From NCBI RefSeq assembly GCF_000425465.1, contig NZ_AUDM01000012.1, forward strand, positions 1-64,000: a DNA stretch of 64,000 bases. The letters run 5' to 3'. A program made the position numbers and the translations under genes. The first letter of the stretch is position 1, and each line of letters opens with the position of its first letter. This document shows positions 1 through 8,425 of this stretch, one piece after another. The notes under the pieces were generated by a model that was given only the letters and a program-made list of their open reading frames with translations, was not told the origin of the DNA and ran no database searches. Source of the DNA: Flavobacterium filum DSM 17961 (GTDB lineage: Bacteria; Bacteroidota; Bacteroidia; Flavobacteriales; Flavobacteriaceae).

Positions 1-336
1 AGGCTTTGGTATGCTATACTACTACTATACTAGTACTATATCTCTACTATACCAGTACTATTACAACTTGCAAAAAAAAGGGAAAAAACAGCGAAAAAGA
101 AAGGTATACCTGCTTGAAACAAAGATAAAAATTTTGGTGAATGTTTAGGGTGGTTAGCCCCCTTTTTTAGCTAAAAAATGTACTCTTTTTTGAGTGTAAT
201 GGCAGATAAATTGCTGTTTGGTTATGAACCCCCCCCCTTTTTTTTGAAAATAAGACATCAACAAAGGGTACCACAACCCCGAACCAATATCGAATAAAAC
301 CCGAAGGAACCCTGAAGAAATATTTTTTTAATTTAT
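1..336. other. Non-coding AT-rich stretch with quasi-repeats and homopolymers
   Basis: No credible gene is visible here. Positions 10-60 hold overlapping copies of CTATACTA and AGTACTAT. A perfect 16-bp palindrome (TTTTTTAGCTAAAAAA) lies at 163-178, and nine C followed by eight T lie at 229-245. The stretch lies beyond the 3' end of queD. I see no RNA gene or known site in it. Confidence 0.6.
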
Positions 337-786
337 TTAATTGTCAGACGCATACCATTCTGCAAAGGATGTCTCTGTTTCTTGTAATTTTAAGGAATGC
401 AATTCAATCGTATTAGGAAGTCGGTTTTTGATTTTTTCTGCAAAATCAATCACCATATTTTCACTAGTTGGTTGATAGTCAACTAAAATAACATGATGAC
501 CACGATTTTTAAGTTCATTTGCTAGTTCAATGTGCGGCGTATTTTGATTAAAAACGGTTGCATGATCAAATAGGTCAACAATTTCCTCTTTCACGATTTT
601 TTTTAAATCGCCAAAATCGATGACCATGCCAAATTTCACATTCGTAGAATCAACAATTGGTGCTCCAATTACTGTAACCGAAAGTTTATAACTATGACCA
701 TGCACATTTTTACATTTTCCATCGTAGCCATAAAGAGCATGTCCGGTTTCAAAACTAAATTGTTTGGTAATTCTAATTTTTGCCAT
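337..786 (-). CDS. queD: 6-carboxytetrahydropterin synthase (QueD / PTPS family)
   Basis: QueD converts dihydroneopterin triphosphate to 6-carboxy-tetrahydropterin, a cytosolic step towards queuosine in tRNA. The 149-residue protein has the family's zinc histidines: H16 in FETGHALYG and H29/H31 in KNVHGHSY. The catalytic Cys25 sits just before the HGH motif, and the pair D74-H75 lies in DLFDHATVF. An upstream in-frame ATG at 807 would overlap a promoter -7 element (CAAAGATA read on the plus strand), so the ATG at 786 giving MAKIRITKQF is preferred. A pterin synthase outside the queuosine pathway is possible, but length and motifs fit QueD well. No other queuosine gene is adjacent. Confidence 0.88.
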   Translation of the reverse strand: MAKIRITKQFSFETGHALYGYDGKCKNVHGHSYKLSVTVIGAPIVDSTNVKFGMVIDFGDLKKIVKEEIVDLFDHATVFNQNTPHIELANELKNRGHHVILVDYQPTSENMVIDFAEKIKNRLPNTIELHSLKLQETETSFAEWYASDN

Positions 787-804
787 TTCACATTTATTTC
801 GGTA

Positions 805-812
805 CAAAGATA
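805..812 (-). promoter_or_regulatory. -7 promoter element of queD
   Basis: CAAAGATA on the plus strand reads TATCTTTG on the minus strand, matching the Bacteroidetes housekeeping consensus TAnnTTTG. It lies 18 bp before the preferred queD start. No clear TTG at -33. Confidence 0.5.
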
Positions 813-819
813 AGAAATG

Positions 820-996
820 CTACTGGTTATTTTCCCTTTTTTTGGTGGCATAATACATCCAATAGGCAATTGCCACCAACAAAACGAAAGGAATAAATGA
901 ACCGATAATCAAACCAATCTGATAAGAATCGTCAGGAGCATTTTCAAGTTTTTCTTTTAAATCAACTGATTGAATCAGGAAAAGGAGATTTTTCAT
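820..996 (-). CDS. Small single-span membrane protein, 58 aa
   Basis: A complete 59-codon frame runs from ATG at 996 to TAG at 820-822. The protein begins MKNLLFLIQSVDLKEKLENA, has one hydrophobic span at about residues 27-49 (QIGLIIGSFIPFVLLVAIAY) and ends in a positive tail TKKRENNQ. This layout suggests an inner-membrane protein with an extracytoplasmic N-terminal part and a cytosolic C terminus. Function is unknown. It lies 23 bp upstream of the queD promoter element on the same strand. The clear membrane span, charge distribution and lack of any competing frame support a real gene, although it is short. Confidence 0.6.
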   Translation of the reverse strand: MKNLLFLIQSVDLKEKLENAPDDSYQIGLIIGSFIPFVLLVAIAYWMYYATKKRENNQ

Positions 997-1104
997 TTAT
1001 AAATGAATAAAGTAATTGTATCAAACAAAATTATGAATTTATATAGAGCAAAAAGACTTTAAAAAATTAAAAAAGGAAAAGCTCTGATTTAAAATAAATT
1101 TAAT

Positions 1105-1112
1105 TAAATTTG
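1105..1112 (+). promoter_or_regulatory. -7 promoter element of tRNA-Ala
   Basis: TAAATTTG fits TAnnTTTG exactly and ends 10 bp before the tRNA, a spacing expected for transcription starting at or just before its first base. Confidence 0.55.
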
Positions 1113-1122
1113 CCGTCACTTT

Positions 1123-1196
1123 GGGGATGTAGCTCAGTTGGCTAGAGCGTTTGGCTGGCAGCCAAAAGGTCGTGGGTTCGAGCCCCATCTTCTCCA
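1123..1196 (+). tRNA. tRNA-Ala (anticodon GGC)
   Basis: The 74 bases fold as a cloverleaf: acceptor GGGGATG with CTTCTCC, D stem GCTC/GAGC, anticodon stem TTTGG/CCAAA around loop CTGGCAG, and T arm GTGGG-TTCGAGC-CCCAT. The loop places GGC at positions 34-36, which reads GCC and GCU alanine codons. The acceptor contains the G3-U70 wobble that marks alanine tRNAs, an independent check on identity. The discriminator is A and the CCA end is not encoded. No integrase or attachment-site duplication is seen next to it. Confidence 0.96.
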
Positions 1197-1200
1197 CAAA

Positions 1201-1240
1201 AAAACCGCAAGTCTATTTTGATTGCGGTTTTTTTATTTTT
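1201..1240. terminator. Terminator behind tRNA-Ala, probably bidirectional
   Basis: Stem AACCGCAA/TTGCGGTT around an 11-base loop, followed on the plus strand by a T-run and preceded by an A-run. It can end the tRNA transcript and also the convergent lipoprotein gene. Confidence 0.75.
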
Positions 1241-1795
1241 TTATGCATCCGGTAACGGATCACCCACTTTAATATCACAACGGTGATGTGGTTGACCATG
1301 TGCGGGATTATTTTTTGGTCTAGGGCCATCAGCTTTTGCAGTAGTGGCAGGTGTTGGTGTTGCTGCTGGTTTTACTTGTTGCGTCTGAGTTGCTTGCGGA
1401 GCAGGAGCAACCGCAACTGGCTGAGTTGGATTGGCTTGTTGCTCACTTTGTACCGTTTTGAAAAACGACCTAGGCTCACCTTGCTGAGGGCTAGGAGTTG
1501 CTCCTTGTGCTGGTGCAGAACCATCTAAAGGTGCTCCAACGGCAATTTCACAACGGTGAAAAGGTTGCCCATGTGGTGGATTTAATTTTGGCGGTTGTCC
1601 TGCCGGAGTAGCAGTTTGTGTAGCTGCCGGAGCCGGAGTTGTGGTTATATTGGAAACATCATTTGAAGCCGGTGTTTCATTCGCCGTTGTTTCTGTTTTT
1701 TGTTCTGTTGAAGCTGGTGTTTCCTCTGTTTTTTTACAAGAAGTAAAGAAAAGGGAACTTCCCAAAAGGAAAAGTAGTATTGATTTTGATTTCAT
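1241..1795 (-). CDS. Lipoprotein with duplicated NPxHGQPxHRC motif
   Basis: The protein has a lipoprotein signal (MKSKSILLFLLGSSLFFTSC; Cys about 20) followed by a long Pro/Ala/Thr/Gln-rich low-complexity region. Embedded in that region, and again at the very C terminus, is the same module of about 20 residues: NPPHGQPFHRCEIAVGAPL and NPAHGQPHHRCDIKVGDPL. Each copy carries two or three histidines and one cysteine. I do not recognise a named family. The spacing suggests two exposed His/Cys sites on a flexible cell-surface or periplasmic tether, perhaps metal-binding; that role is inference. The ATG at 1819 would overlap a TAnnTTTG element, so the ATG at 1795 is chosen. Confidence 0.75.
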   Translation of the reverse strand: MKSKSILLFLLGSSLFFTSCKKTEETPASTEQKTETTANETPASNDVSNITTTPAPAATQTATPAGQPPKLNPPHGQPFHRCEIAVGAPLDGSAPAQGATPSPQQGEPRSFFKTVQSEQQANPTQPVAVAPAPQATQTQQVKPAATPTPATTAKADGPRPKNNPAHGQPHHRCDIKVGDPLPDA

Positions 1796-1816
1796 AACAT
1801 GGATTTTTTTCAATTT

Positions 1817-1824
1817 CAAATATA
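1817..1824 (-). promoter_or_regulatory. -7 promoter element of the lipoprotein gene
   Basis: CAAATATA on the plus strand reads TATATTTG, an exact TAnnTTTG match 21 bp before the chosen ATG. It rules against the upstream ATG at 1819. Confidence 0.5.
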
Positions 1825-1865
1825 ATAATTTAAAAATGAATGGCTTTTGTTTTTAACAAATTGTC

Positions 1866-4800
1866 TTAAAAATAAGCCCTTAACTGGATACTTCCCGTGT
1901 GAATCGTATCACTGGTTTCGCTTTTTCTTCCTTGGTAATTGATATTCACATCTAAATATTGTGTCAGGTTTTTTTGGATGAGTAATCGCCAGGTTTGGTT
2001 TCTTCCCGGTTGAAGTCCTTCTAACATTTGAAAACCTACTGCGGATAAAGCATCGCCTGTAAAATCATTGTTGTAAAGCGAAAATTCTCCGTTCATCGTG
2101 AATTTTTTCTCGCCTGCATACGTAAACGAAGTTCCTAATCTGCTTTGATTCAAAGTTTCACTATTGCCCAATTGGTTTTCTTTGTTTTGAATTTCAAAAA
2201 ACACATCTAAGCTCGTGTTTTTTGAAAATAAATAACTCACTTTAGGAGCAATTTGATACCCTAAAATATCAAAATTGCGTGCCGGAAAATTATCAGAAAT
2301 ACTTTCGGTGGTAAATGTTTTTCCAGACATGGCAAACAGCCAACTCTTTTTTAGCAAATGAGCATATTGCAATTGATGAGCAAAATTGATGTTTTCTTGC
2401 AATCCAATCGATAATAAATTGCGGGTTCTACTATTTAAAATCGTATAGGTAACCGAATGTTTTTGTTTGCCTCGATTGTAGAAAAAACTATTCATAAAAC
2501 TGGAATTCAACCCTAATAATTCTGATTCATCATCATCAAACGGATTGAGGTTGAAATTATCCGAATTACGTTCAATTTTCCGGTCGATTAAATATGACGT
2601 TTGATTGTAGAAATAAGACAAAAACTTTTTAAATCCTGTTTCATTCTGCCAAATGGAAGGATTCAGCGTAAGCGAAACCGAAAATTTATTTTGATGGGTT
2701 TTTACAAAAACTTGGTTGGGCAAAAATACCCGAACATATTTAGCCTGGTCAGGAAACGGAGCAATTTCAAATTCTTGCAATTCTTGAATTCCGTTGCCGT
2801 TATAGTCATTCCACATAAAAACACCTTGGCCGGGTTCCACTTCCAAATAGGTAAATTCTTGTTGTGGCAAGGTTCCTGAAGCGGTTTCATAAGCCGTTGT
2901 GAGCAAAAGCAATTGTTTGAAAAAACGATCATTATACAAAATTCGTGAATTCAACGAAGGTTCGTTTGGACGCGTTTTGTCTTCAAATGCTAAATTTCTA
3001 TAATTGATAAAAACGCTCAAATCACTTTTTTCGGTTTGTAATAATCTCGATTTCAAATAATATGAATGTGATCGATTTACCCGTTGCACAAAACCGTTTT
3101 GCAAACTGTCGTTCACGCGATGCAAATAGCCAATTTCCATATAAACTTTAGTAGAATCTCCACGGCCAACAAAACCACCATATTCCACAAAACGCTGACT
3201 AAGTTGTGAAAACGTATTGGTGGCGTTTATTTTTTCGCTATTGTCTTCTAATCGAAGTGAACCACCCGCCCAATTTTTTTTCCAATCATATTTGGCTAAC
3301 GTTTCGCTTCGTGCAAAAGTTGAATTGGCAATAGAACCATCACTTTTCATCAAACTGCTGTTGTTGGAAATAGTCCAGTTTTTATGACGAAATCTTCCGT
3401 TTAACACATGTCTAATTCCGGAAAAATTATCCGAAAAATCTAATTTTTCCAATTGATAAGTAGCAAAACCTTTTTCAGGATCGTTCCATCGCAAACCGGA
3501 AATAACCAAACTCTGATTACCGATTGGAGAAGTTAAATTCCAATCGCGATCAAATTCAATCGTAAACAAACGTTCAATAGTTCTAAAATCTTTTTGCACA
3601 AATTGCATGTTTGCAAAGGCATCTAACGTTGAATTTTTGGTAAAAAGTCGTTGATTGGCATTGATTCTTCCTGCAATTCCTTGATTGTCGTCGTTATCAA
3701 GGTTGGAATATAAATTCAAATCGTTATTGCTCATTCCAATTTCAAAATCAATACTGGTTTTGTCAGACGGATTATATTTTCCCATCACCGTGGCAATTTG
3801 AATTTTGGTTGGAGCAATCAGTCGAATAATCGGTTCAAAATTCCCTTGTGGAATACCATTTAAAGGTTCAACATACTGATAAATTCTTCCTACAGCTTGG
3901 TTGTTGGCTAAGATGTAATTTCCTTGATTATTTCCCACCAATGAAAAACGAACATTGTATAAAACTTCTTCCGGATTATTAGAAAATTCAAATACTTCCA
4001 CACCTGAAATGAGTGTTTTTCGGTACAAAACTTTGTTTTCCGAAAATGAATCGACAAAAGCAGATGGAGCATTCATCAGATTGATATTATCGCCGGCATT
4101 TTTGAGAATTTCGACTTGTTCTTCGGATAAATCTTGTTGCAAAGGTTGATTTTTTACATCATTTTCAGAATAAATGAATCCGCCAATGCTCCATTTTTCA
4201 CGTTCATGCGTTACGCCTCCATAAGTAACAAACCTTGTAAAACTTCGATCAGAATATTGGTATTCAATGTTAATCCGCATTTCGGAATTAATGGGAAAAA
4301 GCGAAGTAAACGTAACTTCTCCGGCATTGTAATCAATTGTGTAGTGATTGTTTTCGCCTCTTTGCAAGAGAATACCATTCACAAAAACCCGTTCGGAACC
4401 CGAAATAACCAAAACATACAATTCGCCATTATTCCCTCGCAATTTATACGGACCTTGATTTCCTTCCTGACCCACAAAAGTGCTTTTGGCATATTGACCA
4501 CGAACCAATGCGGCCGAAGCAAAAATGGTGGTTCTGTTTCCTTCTTCGCCTAAACGAAATTGTGTAGATAAACCTTGCACTTTTTTGTTGAAATTTAAAA
4601 AACGAGATTGTCTATTTTCTAAAAATAAATCACCGGCACGAATGTTCCATTTATCGGAATACAATTCGATAAAAATCTGGTCAAACTCATCTAATTTTTG
4701 CGAATAACCACCTTCTTGCAACGGAATATTACTGTCTTGAATAGAAGCCCGCAAACTCACTTTGTCTGACAATTTTCCTGCAATTTGCAAATCTAAATTG

Positions 4801-5273
4801 GAATTGACAACAGCATTTTGATTGTTTCCAATGGTTACACCTCGTGTGATGCTTCCTGAAGTTGTGAGTCCGTCAAACGGTTTAAAATTATTGATTCGGT
4901 CTTTGGAAAGCGAGTACAATTGACCGTTTCCTCTTGAATTAGGAACAACTTTGCTTTCATCGTAAACGCTATAGGTTTTGGTTAAATAGTCAGGAAAAGC
5001 GAGGTAGCGAACGGTAAGTGTGTCGTTGGATGGATAATTGTTTTTAAAAACAAGCGTCCCTTTTTGAAAGTTTACGTTGTAAAAAGTTGTGTCAATCGGA
5101 CTGCCATTTCCATCTAAAACTTTAAAAAACTCTTTGTTAATGCTCACTTTTTCGAGCGAAATGGTGTCGGTTGAAACGGTGATTTTTTTCTTTTTATAAG
5201 GTGTTTCGCTTTCCTGAGCCCACAACTCGGAAACCAAGAGCAACAACATCCCTAAAAAGCAATTTTTCAACAT
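1866..5273 (-). CDS. Large outer-membrane beta-barrel protein, function unknown (1135 aa)
   Basis: A cleavable signal peptide (MLKNCFLGMLLLLVSELWAQ) leads into a mature protein rich in alternating hydrophobic/polar strands and ending in the C-terminal aromatic signature IQLRAYF, as outer-membrane barrels do. Roughly residues 20-110 look like an Ig-like region. Residues about 260-340 contain YKLRGNNGELYVLVISGSER and IDYNAGEVTFTSLFPINSEM, a pattern I associate with large Bacteroidetes surface barrels that have a beta-sandwich insert (SprA shows similar elements). It is much shorter than SprA, so I do not call it that. The gene stands alone, with a promoter element just upstream. A role in export or surface anchoring is possible but unproven. 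Confidence 0.7.
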   Translation of the reverse strand: MLKNCFLGMLLLLVSELWAQESETPYKKKKITVSTDTISLEKVSINKEFFKVLDGNGSPIDTTFYNVNFQKGTLVFKNNYPSNDTLTVRYLAFPDYLTKTYSVYDESKVVPNSRGNGQLYSLSKDRINNFKPFDGLTTSGSITRGVTIGNNQNAVVNSNLDLQIAGKLSDKVSLRASIQDSNIPLQEGGYSQKLDEFDQIFIELYSDKWNIRAGDLFLENRQSRFLNFNKKVQGLSTQFRLGEEGNRTTIFASAALVRGQYAKSTFVGQEGNQGPYKLRGNNGELYVLVISGSERVFVNGILLQRGENNHYTIDYNAGEVTFTSLFPINSEMRINIEYQYSDRSFTRFVTYGGVTHEREKWSIGGFIYSENDVKNQPLQQDLSEEQVEILKNAGDNINLMNAPSAFVDSFSENKVLYRKTLISGVEVFEFSNNPEEVLYNVRFSLVGNNQGNYILANNQAVGRIYQYVEPLNGIPQGNFEPIIRLIAPTKIQIATVMGKYNPSDKTSIDFEIGMSNNDLNLYSNLDNDDNQGIAGRINANQRLFTKNSTLDAFANMQFVQKDFRTIERLFTIEFDRDWNLTSPIGNQSLVISGLRWNDPEKGFATYQLEKLDFSDNFSGIRHVLNGRFRHKNWTISNNSSLMKSDGSIANSTFARSETLAKYDWKKNWAGGSLRLEDNSEKINATNTFSQLSQRFVEYGGFVGRGDSTKVYMEIGYLHRVNDSLQNGFVQRVNRSHSYYLKSRLLQTEKSDLSVFINYRNLAFEDKTRPNEPSLNSRILYNDRFFKQLLLLTTAYETASGTLPQQEFTYLEVEPGQGVFMWNDYNGNGIQELQEFEIAPFPDQAKYVRVFLPNQVFVKTHQNKFSVSLTLNPSIWQNETGFKKFLSYFYNQTSYLIDRKIERNSDNFNLNPFDDDESELLGLNSSFMNSFFYNRGKQKHSVTYTILNSRTRNLLSIGLQENINFAHQLQYAHLLKKSWLFAMSGKTFTTESISDNFPARNFDILGYQIAPKVSYLFSKNTSLDVFFEIQNKENQLGNSETLNQSRLGTSFTYAGEKKFTMNGEFSLYNNDFTGDALSAVGFQMLEGLQPGRNQTWRLLIQKNLTQYLDVNINYQGRKSETSDTIHTGSIQLRAYF

Positions 5274-5295
5274 AGATATACTAACTCTAAAAACT

Positions 5296-5303
5296 CAAAA
5301 GTA
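5296..5303 (-). promoter_or_regulatory. -7 promoter element of the outer-membrane barrel gene
   Basis: CAAAAGTA on the plus strand reads TACTTTTG, matching TAnnTTTG, 22 bp before the ATG. Confidence 0.45.
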
Positions 5304-5394
5304 GTATTTTTTAGGGGTTAAAATCAATAAGAACATATTATTCCGTGTTCACTATACAATTACAAGTAGACTTATTACATGAGAAAGACTAGAA

Positions 5395-6648
5395 TTATTC
5401 TTTCGTCACCACCTGCAACGTTTCTCTACTAATCTGTTTCACCAAAACAGTTTTGTTTTCTTCCACCATTTGAGCGGCTTTTTCCGTGAAGTGACGAATG
5501 GTATAAAGCGACACGTTTTCGTTATATGAAACTTTAAACTTTTTAGAAAGAATGGTTTTCAACTCCGGAAAGTTGCCAAATTTATCTTCAATACACACCG
5601 AAAAACTAATGGCGGTATTCTGAATTAAACTTACTTTTATTTTATAATCATGAAACAAAGCAAAAATTTCGCTGATGTTTTCTTCCATAATAAACGAAAA
5701 ATCAATCGAAGAAAGCGAAATCAGTAATTGATTCTTTTTCACAATAAAACAAGACGTTTGCGGTTCTAAATCGGCACCTTTATACACTCTTGTTCCCGGT
5801 AAAAGCGGATTCACAAACGATTTTACGAACAACGGAATTTCTTTTCTTTGCAACGGTTGCAACGTTTTAGGGTGAATAACCGAAGCACCGTAAAAGGCTA
5901 ATTCAATCGCTTCACGATAGGATATCTGATTCAATAAAATCGCATTTTCAAAATACCGTGGATCGGCATTCAAAACACCGGGAACATCTTTCCAAATCGT
6001 TACACTTTCGGCATTCAAACAATAAGCAAAAATAGCAGCCGTGTAATCCGAACCTTCTCGACCCAAAGTGGTTGTAAAGTTATTTTCATCAGAGCCCAAA
6101 AAACCTTGCGTAATGTTCAAGGCTTTTTTCTTCACATTTTTCGAAATTAATTTTTGCGTTTGTTCCCAATCCACAATCGCATCACGATACGTGGCATCCG
6201 TTTTGATGAATTGACGAACATCCAACCAATTGTTTTTCAAACCACAATAATTAAAATAATGACTCACAATAGTGGTCGAAATAATTTCTCCATAACTCAC
6301 AACTTGGTCATACACAAAATTATAGTTGGGCGATTTATTGTGGCTCAAAAAATAATCTAATTCTTCAAAATGAACGTTTACAACTCTAAAAACCGGATGT
6401 TTATCGTCTTCAAAAAGTTCTAATAAAATTTGGTTGTGGTATTTTCGCACTTCCTGAATCGAAGCTTTTAATTCTGGTGATTTTTCAAAATAATGTTTTA
6501 TCACAACTTCTAATGCGTTCGTGGTTTTTCCCATGGCAGAAATCACGAGCAACACATCATCGTGTCCCACTTTTTGTAAAACGGATAATACGTTTTTTAC
6601 ACCTTCGGCATCTTTTACAGATGCTCCTCCAAATTTGAATATTTTCAT
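5395..6648 (-). CDS. lysC: Aspartate kinase (monofunctional)
   Basis: Aspartate kinase phosphorylates L-aspartate, the first step to lysine/diaminopimelate, threonine and methionine. The N-terminal motif KFGGASV (residues 5-11) is the nucleotide/substrate signature of the amino-acid kinase fold. REGSDYTAAIFAY near residue 200 and VTIWKDVPGVLNADPR near 220 are the other conserved kinase blocks. The last 130 residues fit a pair of ACT domains for allosteric control. The length of 417 is normal for a single-function enzyme, with no homoserine dehydrogenase part. The gene has no pathway neighbours. Five 8-bp direct repeats lie immediately upstream of its start. Confidence 0.88.
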   Translation of the reverse strand: MKIFKFGGASVKDAEGVKNVLSVLQKVGHDDVLLVISAMGKTTNALEVVIKHYFEKSPELKASIQEVRKYHNQILLELFEDDKHPVFRVVNVHFEELDYFLSHNKSPNYNFVYDQVVSYGEIISTTIVSHYFNYCGLKNNWLDVRQFIKTDATYRDAIVDWEQTQKLISKNVKKKALNITQGFLGSDENNFTTTLGREGSDYTAAIFAYCLNAESVTIWKDVPGVLNADPRYFENAILLNQISYREAIELAFYGASVIHPKTLQPLQRKEIPLFVKSFVNPLLPGTRVYKGADLEPQTSCFIVKKNQLLISLSSIDFSFIMEENISEIFALFHDYKIKVSLIQNTAISFSVCIEDKFGNFPELKTILSKKFKVSYNENVSLYTIRHFTEKAAQMVEENKTVLVKQISRETLQVVTKE

Positions 6649-6653
6649 CAGTT

Positions 6654-6693
6654 CAATTAGTCAATTAGCCAATATGGCAATGTGTCAATTTAT
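6654..6693. repeat. Five-copy 8-bp tandem repeat (CAATnnnn)
   Basis: CAATTAGT, CAATTAGC, CAATATGG, CAATGTGT and CAATTTAT follow each other with exact period 8 between the GNAT gene and lysC. It starts 6 bp upstream of the lysC ATG, so it occupies the lysC leader/promoter position. Confidence 0.75.
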
Positions 6694-6717
6694 TTTTATT
6701 TCAAAAATCAAAAATCG

Positions 6718-7191
6718 TTAATCTTCAATCAAAAATCTATTTATTCCTTCTTCATTCATTTGCACCACTCGCCAATCATCCAAAACCTTCGCACCTGATT
6801 TTTCATAAAAACGAATGGCGGGTTCATTCCAATCCAACACATTCCATTCAAGACGTCGAACATTATCTTTCTTACCTTGTTTAATGATTTCAGAATACAA
6901 TGCCAAGCCCGCTCCGGTACCACGATGAGCTTCCTTTACAATCAAATCTTCTAAATGAATTGTTTTCCCTTTCCAAGTCGAATACCTGTAATAATACAAC
7001 GCCATCCCAATAATTTCGCCATTCATTTCCGCCACAAAAGTGTGAAAAAGCGGATTTTCACCAAAACCATCACGCTCTAAATCGGCAACCGTTACCACCA
7101 CTGCATCCGGTTCTTTTTCAAAAACTGCGAGTTCTTGAATCAAGCTTAAAACCGCTGGCATATCGTTTATTTTTCCTTTTCTGATGTTCAT
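6718..7191 (-). CDS. GNAT-family N-acetyltransferase, diamine/thialysine acetyltransferase-like
   Basis: The 157-residue protein has the GNAT fold. The acetyl-CoA loop RGTGAG is near residue 90, preceded by the strand LEDLIVKEAHRG. A late motif reads WNVLDWNEPAIRFYEKSGAK. These features and the opening IRKGKINDMPAVLSLIQELA are typical of the spermidine/spermine acetyltransferase (SSAT) branch, whose bacterial members acetylate small amines. The exact substrate cannot be read from the sequence. It lies 69 bp before lysC in the same direction and may be cotranscribed, which may be coincidental. Confidence 0.8.
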   Translation of the reverse strand: MNIRKGKINDMPAVLSLIQELAVFEKEPDAVVVTVADLERDGFGENPLFHTFVAEMNGEIIGMALYYYRYSTWKGKTIHLEDLIVKEAHRGTGAGLALYSEIIKQGKKDNVRRLEWNVLDWNEPAIRFYEKSGAKVLDDWRVVQMNEEGINRFLIED

Positions 7192-7349
7192 TTTAAACGC
7201 TTTTCTTTGTTAGTAAGGCAGTTAAGCTAGTGTAAAGGTTATTAATCATGCACAAAAATACAATTCTTTAACATAACAAAATAATAATCTTATTTGTATC
7301 ACAAAAATTTCGATATTTGTGCCACTAATACAACTACAACGTTTTCGTA

Positions 7350-8357
7350 ATGGAAGAAAGAAACAAAACCCTCGGTGAATTTATCATCGAGAAACAAGAA
7401 GAATTTCAATATTCAACCGGAGAATTATCACGCATCATTAACTCTATCAGACTTGCAGCAAAGGTTGTCAACTACAAAGTAAACAAAGCCGGATTGGTGG
7501 ATATTGTAGGAGCAGCAGGTGAACAAAATATTCAGGGCGAAGACCAACAAAAATTGGATGTGTATGCCAATGAAGTGTTTATTCAAACCCTTATCAACCG
7601 TGAAATTGTGTGTGGAATTGGCTCCGAAGAAAACGATGATTTTATCACCGTAGCCGGAAGTGACAATTCACACAACAACAAATATGTAGTGTTAATGGAT
7701 CCTTTGGATGGTTCTTCCAACATTGATGTAAATGTCTCGGTGGGAACCATTTTTTCGGTTTTCAGACGCAAAACCCCTGTGGGAACTCCGGTAACTTTGG
7801 AAGATTTTCTACAGCCCGGTGTGAATCAAGTGGCGGCGGGTTATGTGATTTATGGAACATCGACCATGTTGGTTTATACAACCGGTCACGGCGTAAACGG
7901 ATTTACTTTAAACCCGGCTATTGGTACTTTTTATCTTTCACATCCAAATATGACCTATGCCGAAACCGGAAAAATCTATTCTATCAACGAAGGAAATTAT
8001 GTTCATTTTCCACAAGGAGTGAAAGATTACATCAAATATTGTCAATTAGAAGAAGAAGATCGTCCGTATACTTCTCGTTATATCGGAAGTTTGGTTTCCG
8101 ATTTTCATCGAAACATGATTAAAGGAGGAATTTACATTTACCCAACCAGTTCAAAAGCACCCAATGGGAAACTTCGTTTGTTGTATGAATGCAACCCAAT
8201 GGCCTTTTTAGCAGAACAATCGGGTGGAAAAGCTTCAGATGGTTATCAACGTATTATGGAAATTCAGCCAACCGAATTGCATCAACGCGTCCCTTTCTTT
8301 TGCGGTAGCCGAAAAATGGTGGAGAAAGCAGAAGAGTTTATGGCGAAATATAAATAG
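7350..8357 (+). CDS. fbp: Fructose-1,6-bisphosphatase, class I
   Basis: The enzyme removes the 1-phosphate of fructose 1,6-bisphosphate, the committed cytosolic step of gluconeogenesis. The metal and phosphate site is explicit: E93/E94 in [16 protein letters not shown] at 117-126, and the sugar-phosphate region [19 protein letters not shown]. The length of 335 is normal for class I. The first residues ([10 protein letters not shown]) match the usual start of this class. It is transcribed alone, divergent from the GNAT gene, and ends at a bidirectional terminator shared with the TerB-like gene. The sequence GATATTTG at 7312-7319 is a near match to a -7 element. Confidence 0.94.
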   Translation: MEERNKTLGEFIIEKQEEFQYSTGELSRIINSIRLAAKVVNYKVNKAGLVDIVGAAGEQNIQGEDQQKLDVYANEVFIQTLINREIVCGIGSEENDDFITVAGSDNSHNNKYVVLMDPLDGSSNIDVNVSVGTIFSVFRRKTPVGTPVTLEDFLQPGVNQVAAGYVIYGTSTMLVYTTGHGVNGFTLNPAIGTFYLSHPNMTYAETGKIYSINEGNYVHFPQGVKDYIKYCQLEEEDRPYTSRYIGSLVSDFHRNMIKGGIYIYPTSSKAPNGKLRLLYECNPMAFLAEQSGGKASDGYQRIMEIQPTELHQRVPFFCGSRKMVEKAEEFMAKYK

Positions 8358-8379
8358 TTTAAAAGTTTAAAAGTTTAAA
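8356..8379. repeat. Three-copy 8-bp tandem repeat (AGTTTAAA)
   Basis: Three perfect copies of AGTTTAAA begin inside the fbp stop codon and run into the intergenic space. Period 8 matches the repeat upstream of lysC, though with a different unit. Confidence 0.8.
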
Positions 8380-8400
8380 AGGTATTCTTAAAACACAAAA

Positions 8401-8422
8401 AAGCCCCGATAAATCGAGGCTT
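8401..8422. terminator. Bidirectional terminator between fbp and the TerB-like gene
   Basis: Stem AAGCCCCGAT/ATCGAGGCTT with one mismatch and a 2-base gap, flanked by an A-run on the left and a T-rich tract on the right. The genes on either side converge. Confidence 0.75.
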
Positions 8423-8425
8423 ATT

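Noticed and set aside
1..70. Replication origin or iteron cluster
   Set aside because: The short CTATACTA/AGTACTAT repeats are irregular and no dnaA, parAB or DnaA boxes are seen.
1123..1240. Integrated element at tRNA-Ala
   Set aside because: No integrase, no duplicated tRNA 3' end and the flanking genes look core.
4134..4553. Plus-strand frame of 139 codons within the outer-membrane barrel gene
   Set aside because: Shadow of the longer, signal-peptide-bearing minus-strand gene.
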